Below, one piece after another: positions 16,905 to 24,283 of a DNA stretch of 30,945 bases. The DNA is from an uncultured Eubacterium sp. (GTDB lineage Bacteria > Bacillota > Clostridia > Lachnospirales > Lachnospiraceae). Position 1 is the first letter of the stretch. Each line of letters starts with the position of its first letter. Under the pieces are notes generated by a model. That model saw only the letters and a program-made list of their open reading frames with translations, did no database searches and had not been told where the DNA came from. The position numbers were made by a program, and so were the translations under genes. The stretch is taken from the NCBI GenBank assembly GCA_934320655.1, contig CAKRFN010000024.1, forward strand, positions 1 through 30,945, given 5' to 3'.

Positions 16905-17612
16905 ATGAACGACAGACAACAGGCGGTCCGTCAGGTGCAGAGAGATCTGCTGGCGATGCGGGATGACGGGTATCAGGCATTTCACAGTAAGCTGGTGCCG
17001 AATCTGTCACCGGAGCTGGTCATAGGTGTGCGTACACCTCAGCTGCGCGCATACGCAAAGAAACTGGCAGGAACGGAAACCGCGGAGCTTTTTTTAGAGC
17101 AGTTACCGCATACTTATTATGAGGAAAATAATCTCCATGGGATGCTGCTCGCACAGATCAGGGATTTTGACACCTGTCTCGCACAGTGGGATCGTTTTTT
17201 GCCGTATATCGACAACTGGGCAACGTGTGACCTGCCGCTCCCGAAGGTATTTGCCGGACATCCGGAGGAGATGCGGGTACAGGTACGACGGTGGATCAAC
17301 AGCGGTGAGACGTATACCGTGCGCTACGGGATCGGTGTGCTCATGCGGCTGTATCTGGATGCATCTGCTTTTCAGCCGGAATATTTAGAATGGGTCGCAC
17401 AGGTGCGGTCTGAAGAGTATTATGTAAACATGATGATCGCATGGTATTTTGCGACAGCACTCGCCAAACAGTGGGAGGCAGCCATCGGTTATATTGAACA
17501 GCACAGGCTGGATGTCTGGTGTCACAACAAGGCGATCCAGAAGGCGATCGAGAGCCGGCGGCTGACCACAGAACAAAAAGATTATCTGCGCACACAAAAG
17601 CAGAGGAAATAA
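16905..17612 (+). CDS. AlkD-like DNA alkylation repair protein
   Basis: 235 residues, the length of the AlkD family of HEAT-repeat DNA glycosylases that remove bulky or cationic alkylated purines without base flipping. The key segment DNWATCD is present, giving Trp105 and Asp109 in the spacing of the family's catalytic Trp-x3-Asp. Downstream are RYGIGVLMRLYL (conserved Arg), NMMIAWYFATAL (conserved Trp) and HNKAIQKAIES. The start follows a GGGGG run within the gap after the alarmone synthetase stop, so it is very likely co-transcribed and translationally close. The reaction is inferred from the family and the visible catalytic pair. Confidence 0.9.
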   Translation: MNDRQQAVRQVQRDLLAMRDDGYQAFHSKLVPNLSPELVIGVRTPQLRAYAKKLAGTETAELFLEQLPHTYYEENNLHGMLLAQIRDFDTCLAQWDRFLPYIDNWATCDLPLPKVFAGHPEEMRVQVRRWINSGETYTVRYGIGVLMRLYLDASAFQPEYLEWVAQVRSEEYYVNMMIAWYFATALAKQWEAAIGYIEQHRLDVWCHNKAIQKAIESRRLTTEQKDYLRTQKQRK

Positions 17613-17628
17613 AAGGAGGAAAAAGACA

Positions 17629-18795
17629 ATGAAAGACACAACTATCTCAGAAAATATCATTTATATCGGAGTGGATGACAAGACGATCGATCTGTTTGAG
17701 AGCCAGTACATCGTTCCGAATGGTGTATCATATAACTCTTATCTCATCAAGGACGATAAGATTGCGATCATGGACACCGTAGATGCGCGTGCCACTGATG
17801 AGTGGTTTGACAATCTGGACAAGGCGCTGGACGGACGCACGCCCGACTATCTGGTCGTATTGCATATGGAGCCGGATCATGCGGCAAACATCGCAAAGGC
17901 AGCAGAGAAGTATCCGCAGATGCAGATCGTAGCAAATGCCAAGACATTCCCGATGATGAAGCAGTTTTTTGGCACAGATTTTGCAGGACGTAATGTGACA
18001 GTCGCAGAGGGTGATACGCTGTCCCTCGGCAGCCACACATTGACATTTGTCATGGCTCCGATGGTACACTGGCCGGAGGTTATGGTCGCATACGAATCCA
18101 CCGAAAAGATCCTGTTTTCCGCAGACGGGTTCGGCAAGTTCGGTGCGCTCGATACCGAGGAGGACTGGACCTGTGAGGCGCGCCGCTATTATTTCAATAT
18201 CGTAGGAAAATACGGCGTACAGGTACAGGCATTATTAAAGAAGGCAGCCGCACTTGATATTCAGATGATCTGCCCGCTGCACGGACCGATCTTAAAGGAA
18301 AACTTAGGATTTTACATCGATAAATACAATACATGGAGTAGCTATGAGCCGGAAGATAAGGGCATTTTTGTCGCTTGTGCATCGATTCATGGCAATACAA
18401 AGGCTGCGGCTGAAAAGCTCGTGGAGAAGCTGAAAGCAAAGACTGATCTGAAGGTCGCATTTACCGATCTGACGAGAGAGGATATGGCAGAGGCAGTCGA
18501 GGATGCATTCCGTTATGACCGTCTGGTTGTGTGCTGCCCGACTTATGATGCAGGTCTGTTTCCGGTGATGGAGGACTTTTTACACCACCTGAAGGCGAAG
18601 TCTTATCAGAAGCGTACCGTGGGCTTTGTGGAGAACGGCACATGGGCACCGACCGCAGGAAAGCAGATGCGTGCGATCTTTGAGGGCATGAAGAATATTC
18701 AGATGCTTGAGCCGACAGTAACGATCCGCTCGACACTGAATGCGGATTCTGAGGCACAGATGGATGCGTTGGTTGATGCGCTGCTCGCAGAGTAA
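17629..18795 (+). CDS. fprA: Flavodiiron protein (FprA family)
   Basis: 388 residues: an N-terminal metallo-beta-lactamase-type di-iron domain (about 1-245) and a C-terminal flavodoxin domain (about 250-388). Iron ligands appear complete: His79, Glu81, Asp83 (HMEPDH, with His84), His147 (MVHWPEV), Asp166 (SADGFG) and His218 (PLHGP). The FMN phosphate loop is CASIHGNTKAAAE. Such proteins reduce O2 to water or NO to N2O using electrons from rubredoxin or a similar donor, protecting anaerobes from oxidative and nitrosative stress. AAAGGAGG precedes the ATG. It lies 16 bases after the AlkD-like gene, and a terminator follows. Confidence 0.95.
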   Translation: MKDTTISENIIYIGVDDKTIDLFESQYIVPNGVSYNSYLIKDDKIAIMDTVDARATDEWFDNLDKALDGRTPDYLVVLHMEPDHAANIAKAAEKYPQMQIVANAKTFPMMKQFFGTDFAGRNVTVAEGDTLSLGSHTLTFVMAPMVHWPEVMVAYESTEKILFSADGFGKFGALDTEEDWTCEARRYYFNIVGKYGVQVQALLKKAAALDIQMICPLHGPILKENLGFYIDKYNTWSSYEPEDKGIFVACASIHGNTKAAAEKLVEKLKAKTDLKVAFTDLTREDMAEAVEDAFRYDRLVVCCPTYDAGLFPVMEDFLHHLKAKSYQKRTVGFVENGTWAPTAGKQMRAIFEGMKNIQMLEPTVTIRSTLNADSEAQMDALVDALLAE

Positions 18796-18810
18796 AAAAT
18801 AAATCATCAG

Positions 18811-18842
18811 AAAACCCGACATGAAATTGTGTCGGGTTTTTC
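18811..18842 (+). terminator. Terminator of the alarmone synthetase/AlkD/FprA operon
   Basis: AAAACCCGACA (18811-18821) pairs with TGTCGGGTTTT (18830-18840), an eleven-pair stem with an eight-base loop, ending in five T. Confidence 0.92.
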
Positions 18843-18922
18843 TAATGTGACAGGAAATTTTTATTACATTTCTATGACATGAAATGATCTGTAAGAATAT
18901 TTTCAAAATATTTCGAAAACTA

Positions 18923-18950
18923 TAAAGTATTTTAAAAATATTCCGATAAT
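18923..18950 (+). promoter_or_regulatory. Candidate sigma-28 (flagellar-type) promoter
   Basis: TAAA at 18923-18926, a 15-base spacer, then TCCGATAA at 18942-18949. Only the first base of the -10 octamer departs from GCCGATAA. Transcription would start near 18957, about 25 bases before the ribosome site of the small gene that follows. No comparable sigma-A promoter is visible here. Confidence 0.55.
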
Positions 18951-18989
18951 ACAAGTGAAAGAAGAAAATACCACACTCATTTAAAGGAG

Positions 18990-19187
18990 GTGGACATCGC
19001 AAAATACGAAAGTGGATATCAAAGCATCATGCCGGTGGGTGCGATTTCACAGATCCGGTACATGCCGCAGCGTGAAAAACGTCAGCAGCAGGAACAAAAG
19101 AAGGAGCATCCGTTCCAGATGGTTTTTCAGGCAAAGCTGAATGATCTTCCGGTAGGAGAAACAACGGGGTTCCAGATCTATTGTTGA
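18990..19187 (+). CDS. Small protein of unknown function, non-standard start
   Basis: About 63-65 residues, hydrophilic, with no signal peptide or membrane segment. It contains a Gln/Lys/Glu-rich middle (REKRQQQEQKKEHPFQ) and ends GFQIYC. I do not recognise the family. The ribosome site AAAGGAGGTG (18983-18992) is a ten-base perfect match to the 16S tail, but no ATG follows at a usable distance. The GTG at 18990 lies inside that site; the in-frame ATC at 18996 is five bases past AGGAGG and would be an AUC start, or a mutated ATG. Its promoter resembles the flagellar sigma-28 type, so a motility-related role is possible but unproven. A further small ORF with a strong ribosome site starts 13 bases after its stop. 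Confidence 0.6.
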   Translation: MDIAKYESGYQSIMPVGAISQIRYMPQREKRQQQEQKKEHPFQMVFQAKLNDLPVGETTGFQIYC

Positions 19188-19200
19188 AAGGAGGAACATA

Positions 19201-19308
19201 TTGACAAGCTCGAAAACAGAACATGAAGAAAGGCGCCGTGTTGATACAGATATGTACGATGCGGCGCTTTTCGTTGCTCGTTACTTGCAGCCCGGTAGAA
19301 AAAAGTAA
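19201..19308 (+). CDS. 35-codon ORF upstream of gltX, possible leader peptide
   Basis: TTG start at 19201 with GAAAGGAGG (19186-19194) six bases upstream, and a TAA stop at 19306. The peptide is charged and hydrophilic, beginning MTSSKTEHEERRR. Codons 7, 9 and 10 are GAA (Glu), and they directly precede a hairpin (19229-19271) that looks like a terminator. The next complete gene is gltX, so this has the layout of an amino-acid leader peptide. It could equally be a second tiny protein in the operon with the preceding small gene. The coding call rests on the ribosome site and frame only. Confidence 0.45.
   Translation: MTSSKTEHEERRRVDTDMYDAALFVARYLQPGRKK
19229..19275 (+). terminator. Attenuator-like hairpin inside the small ORF
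   Basis: AAAGGCGCCG (19229-19238) pairs with CGGCGCTTTT (19262-19271): six GC-rich pairs, a G-T pair and three A-T pairs, with a 23-base loop. The T-run is short (TTTTCGTT), so termination would be inefficient if it occurs. Confidence 0.4.
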
Positions 19309-19350
19309 CAGTTCACCGCATCGTTTCATCAGCGATGGCGGAACTGTTAT
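19305..19350 (+). other. Long hairpin between the small ORF and gltX
   Basis: AACAGTTC (19307-19314) and GAACTGTT (19341-19348) pair perfectly, and the stem continues inward with CCGCATCG against CGATGGCGG with one bulge, about 16 pairs in all. No T-run follows. The stop codon of the 35-codon ORF lies at its foot. Confidence 0.6.
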
Positions 19351-19379
19351 GAGAAAAAGCTTTGCGAATGAAGATAGTC

Positions 19380-19408
19380 TTGTGTATTTGCGCTACTGGA
19401 TGTATAAT
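19380..19408 (+). promoter_or_regulatory. Sigma-A promoter for gltX
   Basis: TTGTGT at 19380-19385 and TATAAT at 19403-19408 with a 17-base spacer. The leader would be about 90 bases. The frame is open through the promoter into gltX, which is why longer starts can be read, but this region is regulatory. Confidence 0.7.
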
Positions 19409-19504
19409 GAGCGAAAGTGGGTCATTATGCGTTACTGGAAACAGAACGAATCAAACCGCATGGCGTCCACACTGAACACACCCGAAATGAAAAGGAGAGA
19501 CATC

Positions 19505-20965
19505 ATGAGCAAAGTAAGAACGAGATTTGCCCCCAGCCCGACCGGAAGGATGCATGTAGGCAATCTGCGTACCGCATTGTATACCTATCTGATCGCAAAG
19601 CACGAGGGCGGCGATTTTATATTGAGAATAGAGGATACTGATCAGGAACGTTTCTTTGAGGAAGCGCTGGATATCATTTACCGTACATTGGAAAAGACTG
19701 GACTCAAGCATGACGAGGGACCGGATAAGGACGGGGGTGTCGGCCCGTATGTGCAGAGCGAGCGTTGTAAGAGCGGTCTGTATATGGAATACGCGAAAAA
19801 ACTGATCGAAAAAGGAGCGGCTTACTACTGCTTCTGCGACAAGGAGCGTATCGATTCCCTGCGTCGTGAAGTGGCAGGCAAGGAGATCATGATGTACGAC
19901 AAGCACTGTCTGCATCTGTCCAAGGAGGAAGTGGAGGCGAATCTGGCAGCCGGAAAGCCGTTTGTCATCCGCGCGAACATGCCGACCGAGGGCACAACGA
20001 CGTTCCATGATGAGATCTACGGTGATATTTCCGCACCGAATGAGGAGCTGGATGATATGATCCTGATCAAATCTGACGGATATCCGACCTATAATTTTGC
20101 AAATGTTGTGGACGACCATCTCATGGGTATTACACACGTGATCCGTGGATGCGAGTATCTGTCATCCGCACCGAAATATACGATTCTGTACAAGGCATTC
20201 GGATGGGAGGAACCGAAATATATCCACTGTCCGCTGATCGTCAATGAGGAGCACCAGAAGCTGTCCAAGCGCAGCGGCCACAGCTCTTATGAGGATCTGA
20301 TCGAGCAGGGCTTTTTATCCGAGGCAGTCGTGAACTTTGTGGCACTGCTTGGCTGGAGTCCGAGTGACAACCGTGAGATCTTTACGCTGGATGAATTGGT
20401 AGAGGCATTTGATTATAAGCATATCAGCAAATCTCCGGCAGTGTTTGACATGGTCAAGCTGAAATGGATGAACGGTGAATATTTTAAGGCGATGGACGAG
20501 GATCGTTTTTATGAGATGGCAGAGCCTGTGATCCGCGAGGTGGTCACAAAGGACTATGATCTGAAGAAGATCGCCCACATGGTAAAGACTCGTATCGAGA
20601 TCCTGCCGGACATCAAGGAGCATATCGATTTCTTTGAGGCTGTGCCGGACTATGATGTAGCGATGTATACGCACAAGAAAATGAAGACGAACGCACAGAC
20701 TTCACTGGAAGTGCTGAACGATATCCTGCCCCGCCTGAAGGAGCAGACAGACTACAGCAATGACGCATTGTATGCGATGCTCAGCGCTTATGTCGCAGAA
20801 AAAGGCGTGAAAAACGGTTATGTAATGTGGCCGATCCGTACAGCGGTATCAGGCAAGCAGATGACTCCGGGTGGAGCAACAGAGCTGATGGAGGTACTCG
20901 GCAAGGACGAGACGATCGCCCGCATCGAGGCTGCGATCGCCAAGCTGGAGCAGGCACAGGGATAA
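19505..20965 (+). CDS. gltX: Glutamyl-tRNA synthetase
   Basis: 486 residues, normal for bacterial GluRS, which charges tRNA-Glu with glutamate using ATP. The canonical N-terminus VRTRFAPSPTGRMHVGNLRTALY contains the class I HIGH-type motif (MHVGN), and KLSKRSGH is the KMSKS-type loop. The C-terminal anticodon-binding helical domain covers about 330-486. ATG 19505 is chosen because AAAAGGAGA lies seven bases upstream and the protein then begins exactly at the family start; upstream in-frame codons run through the promoter. DUF554 follows 39 bases after the stop, probably in the same transcript. Whether it is discriminating or also charges tRNA-Gln cannot be told by eye. Confidence 0.97.
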   Translation: MSKVRTRFAPSPTGRMHVGNLRTALYTYLIAKHEGGDFILRIEDTDQERFFEEALDIIYRTLEKTGLKHDEGPDKDGGVGPYVQSERCKSGLYMEYAKKLIEKGAAYYCFCDKERIDSLRREVAGKEIMMYDKHCLHLSKEEVEANLAAGKPFVIRANMPTEGTTTFHDEIYGDISAPNEELDDMILIKSDGYPTYNFANVVDDHLMGITHVIRGCEYLSSAPKYTILYKAFGWEEPKYIHCPLIVNEEHQKLSKRSGHSSYEDLIEQGFLSEAVVNFVALLGWSPSDNREIFTLDELVEAFDYKHISKSPAVFDMVKLKWMNGEYFKAMDEDRFYEMAEPVIREVVTKDYDLKKIAHMVKTRIEILPDIKEHIDFFEAVPDYDVAMYTHKKMKTNAQTSLEVLNDILPRLKEQTDYSNDALYAMLSAYVAEKGVKNGYVMWPIRTAVSGKQMTPGGATELMEVLGKDETIARIEAAIAKLEQAQG

Positions 20966-21004
20966 AAATAAGTTAAAAAGGCATCAGAAGGGAAGTTATT
21001 GAAA

Positions 21005-21748
21005 ATGCCGATTGGAGTAATTACAAATGTACTGGCAGTCGTGGTCGGAGGCATCATCGGTACTGTGATCGGGCCGAGGCTGAGTCCCCACATCAAAGAG
21101 GGCTTGAACACGATCTTTGGTGTGTGCGCAATGGCAATGGGGATCAGTTCGATCGTTTTGATGGAAAATATGCCAGCACTCGTGTTATCCGTGATCGCAG
21201 GCACCTGTATCGGGCTGGCGATTCATTTAGGCGACCGGATCACGGCAGGGGCGATGCACATGCAGCGTCTGATCAGCCGCGTGATGGGCGATAAAATGAT
21301 GAGCGGCTCCACGATGGATCGGGAGGAATACGAGCTGACACTGGTCACGGTGATTGTGCTGTTTTGTGCCAGCGGAACCGGTATTTACGGCAGTATCGTA
21401 TCCGGTATGACCGGGGATCACAGTATCTTGTTTGCAAAATCGATTCTGGATCTGCCGACCGCATTGATCTTTTCGTGTGCGCTGGGCGGTGTGGTCGCAT
21501 TTATCGCGATCCCGCAGCTAATCATATTTTTACTGTTGTTTTTGCTGGCGGGAACGATCTATCCGTACTGTACACCGTATATGATCAATGATTTTAAGGC
21601 TTGCGGCGGCGTATTGCTGCTCGCAACCGGATTTCGCATGATCCGTGTCAAGGAATTTCCGATCGCGGACATGATACCGGCGATGATACTCGTCATGCCG
21701 GTATCCTATGCATGGGTGACTTATATATTGCCGCTGGTAGCGGGCTAG
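21005..21748 (+). CDS. DUF554 membrane protein (YdfK-like)
   Basis: 247 residues with about seven hydrophobic segments and glycine-rich helices: GVITNVLAVVVGGIIGTVIG at the start, then LNTIFGVCAMAMGISSIVLME and PALVLSVIAGTCIGLAIHLGDRI. Later come FCASGTGIYGSIVSGMTGDHSILFAKSILDL and ACGGVLLLATGFRMI. These are hallmarks of the DUF554 family, whose function is not established; a transport or channel role is a guess. ATG 21005 has AAGGGAAG nine bases upstream; TTG 20999 in the same frame would add two residues. Confidence 0.9.
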   Translation: MPIGVITNVLAVVVGGIIGTVIGPRLSPHIKEGLNTIFGVCAMAMGISSIVLMENMPALVLSVIAGTCIGLAIHLGDRITAGAMHMQRLISRVMGDKMMSGSTMDREEYELTLVTVIVLFCASGTGIYGSIVSGMTGDHSILFAKSILDLPTALIFSCALGGVVAFIAIPQLIIFLLLFLLAGTIYPYCTPYMINDFKACGGVLLLATGFRMIRVKEFPIADMIPAMILVMPVSYAWVTYILPLVAG

Positions 21749-21804
21749 TGCGGCTGTGAATGACAGATATTGTGCACAGTCAGAAAATGAGGGGGAATCA
21801 CAAT

Positions 21805-24066
21805 ATGAGAAAAACAAACCGAAGAAAACATGTCTGGTGGAACTGTCTGTTGGCGCTTGTGCTGGTGGTGAGCATGCTGCCGGTCATGCCGGTAGAGCAG
21901 GCGAAGGCTGCAACGGCAACGGAGAATGTTACGATCAGTGTAACGTATGGGCAGACAGAGGCGCGGAATCTGTGTGCTGCGATCAACGGTGTCCGCCAGA
22001 GCGTGAATCAGCAAAATGAGGCGGCGATCGCATCCGGTACGGCGATCAGGCTACAGGATCTGACATATGATTATAAGCTGGAAGAAACAGCGATGCAGCG
22101 TGCGGCAGAGGTGGCGCTGAACTACAATGCAAAGACAGATGAGGCATTGAGTGGTCTGGTATCGAATGCGGCGGGCGTATGTAGCGGCTGGAGCAGCACG
22201 CCGACATCCGACGAATACAAGAAAATGATAAGCAGTGGTTATCAGTCGGTAGGTGTTGGACATGTCGTATACAACGGACATGATTACTGGGTAGCACTGT
22301 ATTCAGCCGCTCCGGCAAGCTCATCTTATGTAGGAGCGTATGACGGGGCAACTACCAGAACAGTATCTTCCGTATCTGTGAAAAGCTATGGCTTGTCGGT
22401 CGCATTGCCGTCGACACTGTCTCTGGATGTAGGCGGCACGTATGATCTCAGCAGTTGCAAAGCCACGATACAGACGGATGGTCATTATCCGTCGGGAGAA
22501 AGCTGTCCGATCGAGGGCGATGTGAGCGTGGCATCGAGCAATACGTCAGTTGTCACCTATAATGGCAGATCTCTGGTAGCACAGGGAGCCGGTACATCGA
22601 ATATCACGATTACCTGTGCCGGAAAAACATATGGTTCCATGAAGGTCACCGTGACCAAACCGACTCTCGCAAATGCGACGATTGCTGCGATCCCCGATCA
22701 GAATTATACCGGACGCGCGATCACCCCGACTGTGACCGTGACGCTCAGCGGCACGACACTCGTGCTGAACCGCGATTATACGGTAGCTTATAGAAATAAC
22801 ACGAATATCGGCACGGCAGTTGTGACTGTGAACGGCAAGGGAAACTATGCGGGATCTTCAAAGACGGCTTCTTTCCGGATCGTGACACCGACTGTGGCAA
22901 ATGCAACGATCGCAACGATCGCGAATCAGACGTATACCGGCTATGCGATCTGTCCGGCACTCACGGTATATGTAAACAGTACCGTTTTGCGTGAAGGTAC
23001 GGATTATACGGTAGCTTATACGAATAATGTAAATATAGGTACGGCAACTGTTACGATCACCGGTATTGGCAGCTACACCGGTACGAAAACCGCGAATTTC
23101 CGCATCACGGGACCGAATCTGAATGCGGCAACGATCGCAGCGATTCCGGATCAGCTCTATACCGGAAACGAGATCCGGCCTTCGCTCACTGTGACGGTCA
23201 ACAATATGACGTTGACGCAGAATGTCGATTATACGGTCAGCTATCGGAATAACCGCAATGAGGGTACGGCGACTGTTACTATAACCGGAAAGGGCAACTA
23301 CAACGGAACCAAGACGACAACATTCCGTATTTTGTCGAAAAATATCAGCAATGCGACGGTCAGCAGTATCGATACACAGCGTTACACCGGAAAGGACATC
23401 TGTCCGTCCGTGACTGTACAGATCGCTTCGGTGGTTCTCGTGAGAAATGTAGATTATACATTGACCTATCGGGATAACCGCAGCCCCGGAACGGCAAGTA
23501 TCACGATCACAGGTGCGGGTTCATATACTGGCACTAAGACTATCACCTTCAAGATCGCACAGCCGAGCCTGTCCTCCGCGACCGTAAGAGTATCAGGCAC
23601 GCCGGTCTATAACGGCGACGAGAAGATGCCGCGCGTGACGGTAAGACTGGGCAGCAGGACACTTCAGGAGGATGAGGATTATGAGGTAGATTACCGGAAT
23701 AACGTAAAACCCGGTAAAGCAACTGTTGTGATCTATGGTCTGGGTGATTACAGCGGATCGAAAAAGGCATATTTTGTGATCCGCCCTGGCAAGCCTTCAT
23801 GGGTATCCGCAAAGGCAAATGGCAGCGCCGCTGTGCTGACATGGAAGCGGGACCGCAATGTGAACGGCTACGAGGTATATCGTTCCAGAAGTGCCTCCTC
23901 CGGCTACAGCCGTCTTGGATCGCTGAATAAAAATACAAGCACCAAGTGTCAGAATGTGCAGTTGTCCAAAGGCACTTACTATTATAAGATCCGCAGTTAT
24001 GTTCAGGTAAACGGCAGGAAGTATTACAGTGCGTACAGCAAGGTGCGCAAAGTTACGATCAGATAA
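21805..24066 (+). CDS. Secreted CAP-domain protein with Big, MBG repeats and FN3
   Basis: 753 residues from ATG 21805, chosen for GAGGGGGA eight bases upstream. Order: signal peptide (1 to about 34, ending EQAKA-A); CAP/SCP-like domain (about 45-175, ending GHDYWVALYS); a Big-type Ig-like domain (about 185-283); five MBG modules of about 75 residues (about 285-660), each with YTG..P..V and DYT..YRNN..GTA; and one C-terminal FN3 domain (662-753). There is no sorting signal or membrane anchor. The CAP domain lacks the usual H-T/S-R-P-x-G and A-E-N motifs, so the classical His/Glu cavity looks incomplete. The MBG and FN3 modules resemble those in the giant protein of this window. Its role is probably structural or adhesive at the cell surface. 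Confidence 0.9.
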   Translation: MRKTNRRKHVWWNCLLALVLVVSMLPVMPVEQAKAATATENVTISVTYGQTEARNLCAAINGVRQSVNQQNEAAIASGTAIRLQDLTYDYKLEETAMQRAAEVALNYNAKTDEALSGLVSNAAGVCSGWSSTPTSDEYKKMISSGYQSVGVGHVVYNGHDYWVALYSAAPASSSYVGAYDGATTRTVSSVSVKSYGLSVALPSTLSLDVGGTYDLSSCKATIQTDGHYPSGESCPIEGDVSVASSNTSVVTYNGRSLVAQGAGTSNITITCAGKTYGSMKVTVTKPTLANATIAAIPDQNYTGRAITPTVTVTLSGTTLVLNRDYTVAYRNNTNIGTAVVTVNGKGNYAGSSKTASFRIVTPTVANATIATIANQTYTGYAICPALTVYVNSTVLREGTDYTVAYTNNVNIGTATVTITGIGSYTGTKTANFRITGPNLNAATIAAIPDQLYTGNEIRPSLTVTVNNMTLTQNVDYTVSYRNNRNEGTATVTITGKGNYNGTKTTTFRILSKNISNATVSSIDTQRYTGKDICPSVTVQIASVVLVRNVDYTLTYRDNRSPGTASITITGAGSYTGTKTITFKIAQPSLSSATVRVSGTPVYNGDEKMPRVTVRLGSRTLQEDEDYEVDYRNNVKPGKATVVIYGLGDYSGSKKAYFVIRPGKPSWVSAKANGSAAVLTWKRDRNVNGYEVYRSRSASSGYSRLGSLNKNTSTKCQNVQLSKGTYYYKIRSYVQVNGRKYYSAYSKVRKVTIR

Positions 24067-24094
24067 TTGTGATTAAAGAATTACAAATAAACCA

Positions 24095-24123
24095 TTGACA
24101 ACCCCGAATAACGATGATATAAT
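24095..24123 (+). promoter_or_regulatory. Consensus promoter of tRNA-Gly
   Basis: TTGACA (24095-24100) and TATAAT (24118-24123) with a 17-base spacer, a perfect sigma-A consensus, 45 bases before the tRNA 5' end. Confidence 0.95.
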
Positions 24124-24168
24124 AATCAACGTTCGTGAGACGAATGATAATTATAAATATCGTTATTT

Positions 24169-24239
24169 GCGGGTGTAGTTCAATGGTAGAACACCAGCCT
24201 TCCAAGCTGGATACGTGGGTTCGATTCCCATCACCCGCT
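24169..24239 (+). tRNA. tRNA-Gly (anticodon TCC)
   Basis: 71 bases folding as a full cloverleaf. The acceptor stem GCGGGTG/CACCCGC has discriminator T. The D arm is GTTC..GAAC, and the anticodon arm is CCAGC-CTTCCAA-GCTGG with anticodon TCC. The T arm is TGGG-TTCGATT-CCCA. The CCA end is not encoded. A short T-run follows directly but there is no separate terminator stem, and the degV-like gene starts 44 bases later. Confidence 0.98.
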
Positions 24240-24283
24240 TTTTTCATACCCAAAATTCAGAAAAAGCGAGAAGGAGACGATGG

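Noticed and set aside
19451..20137. Antisense frame (228 codons) over gltX
   Set aside because: Shadow of a certain housekeeping gene.
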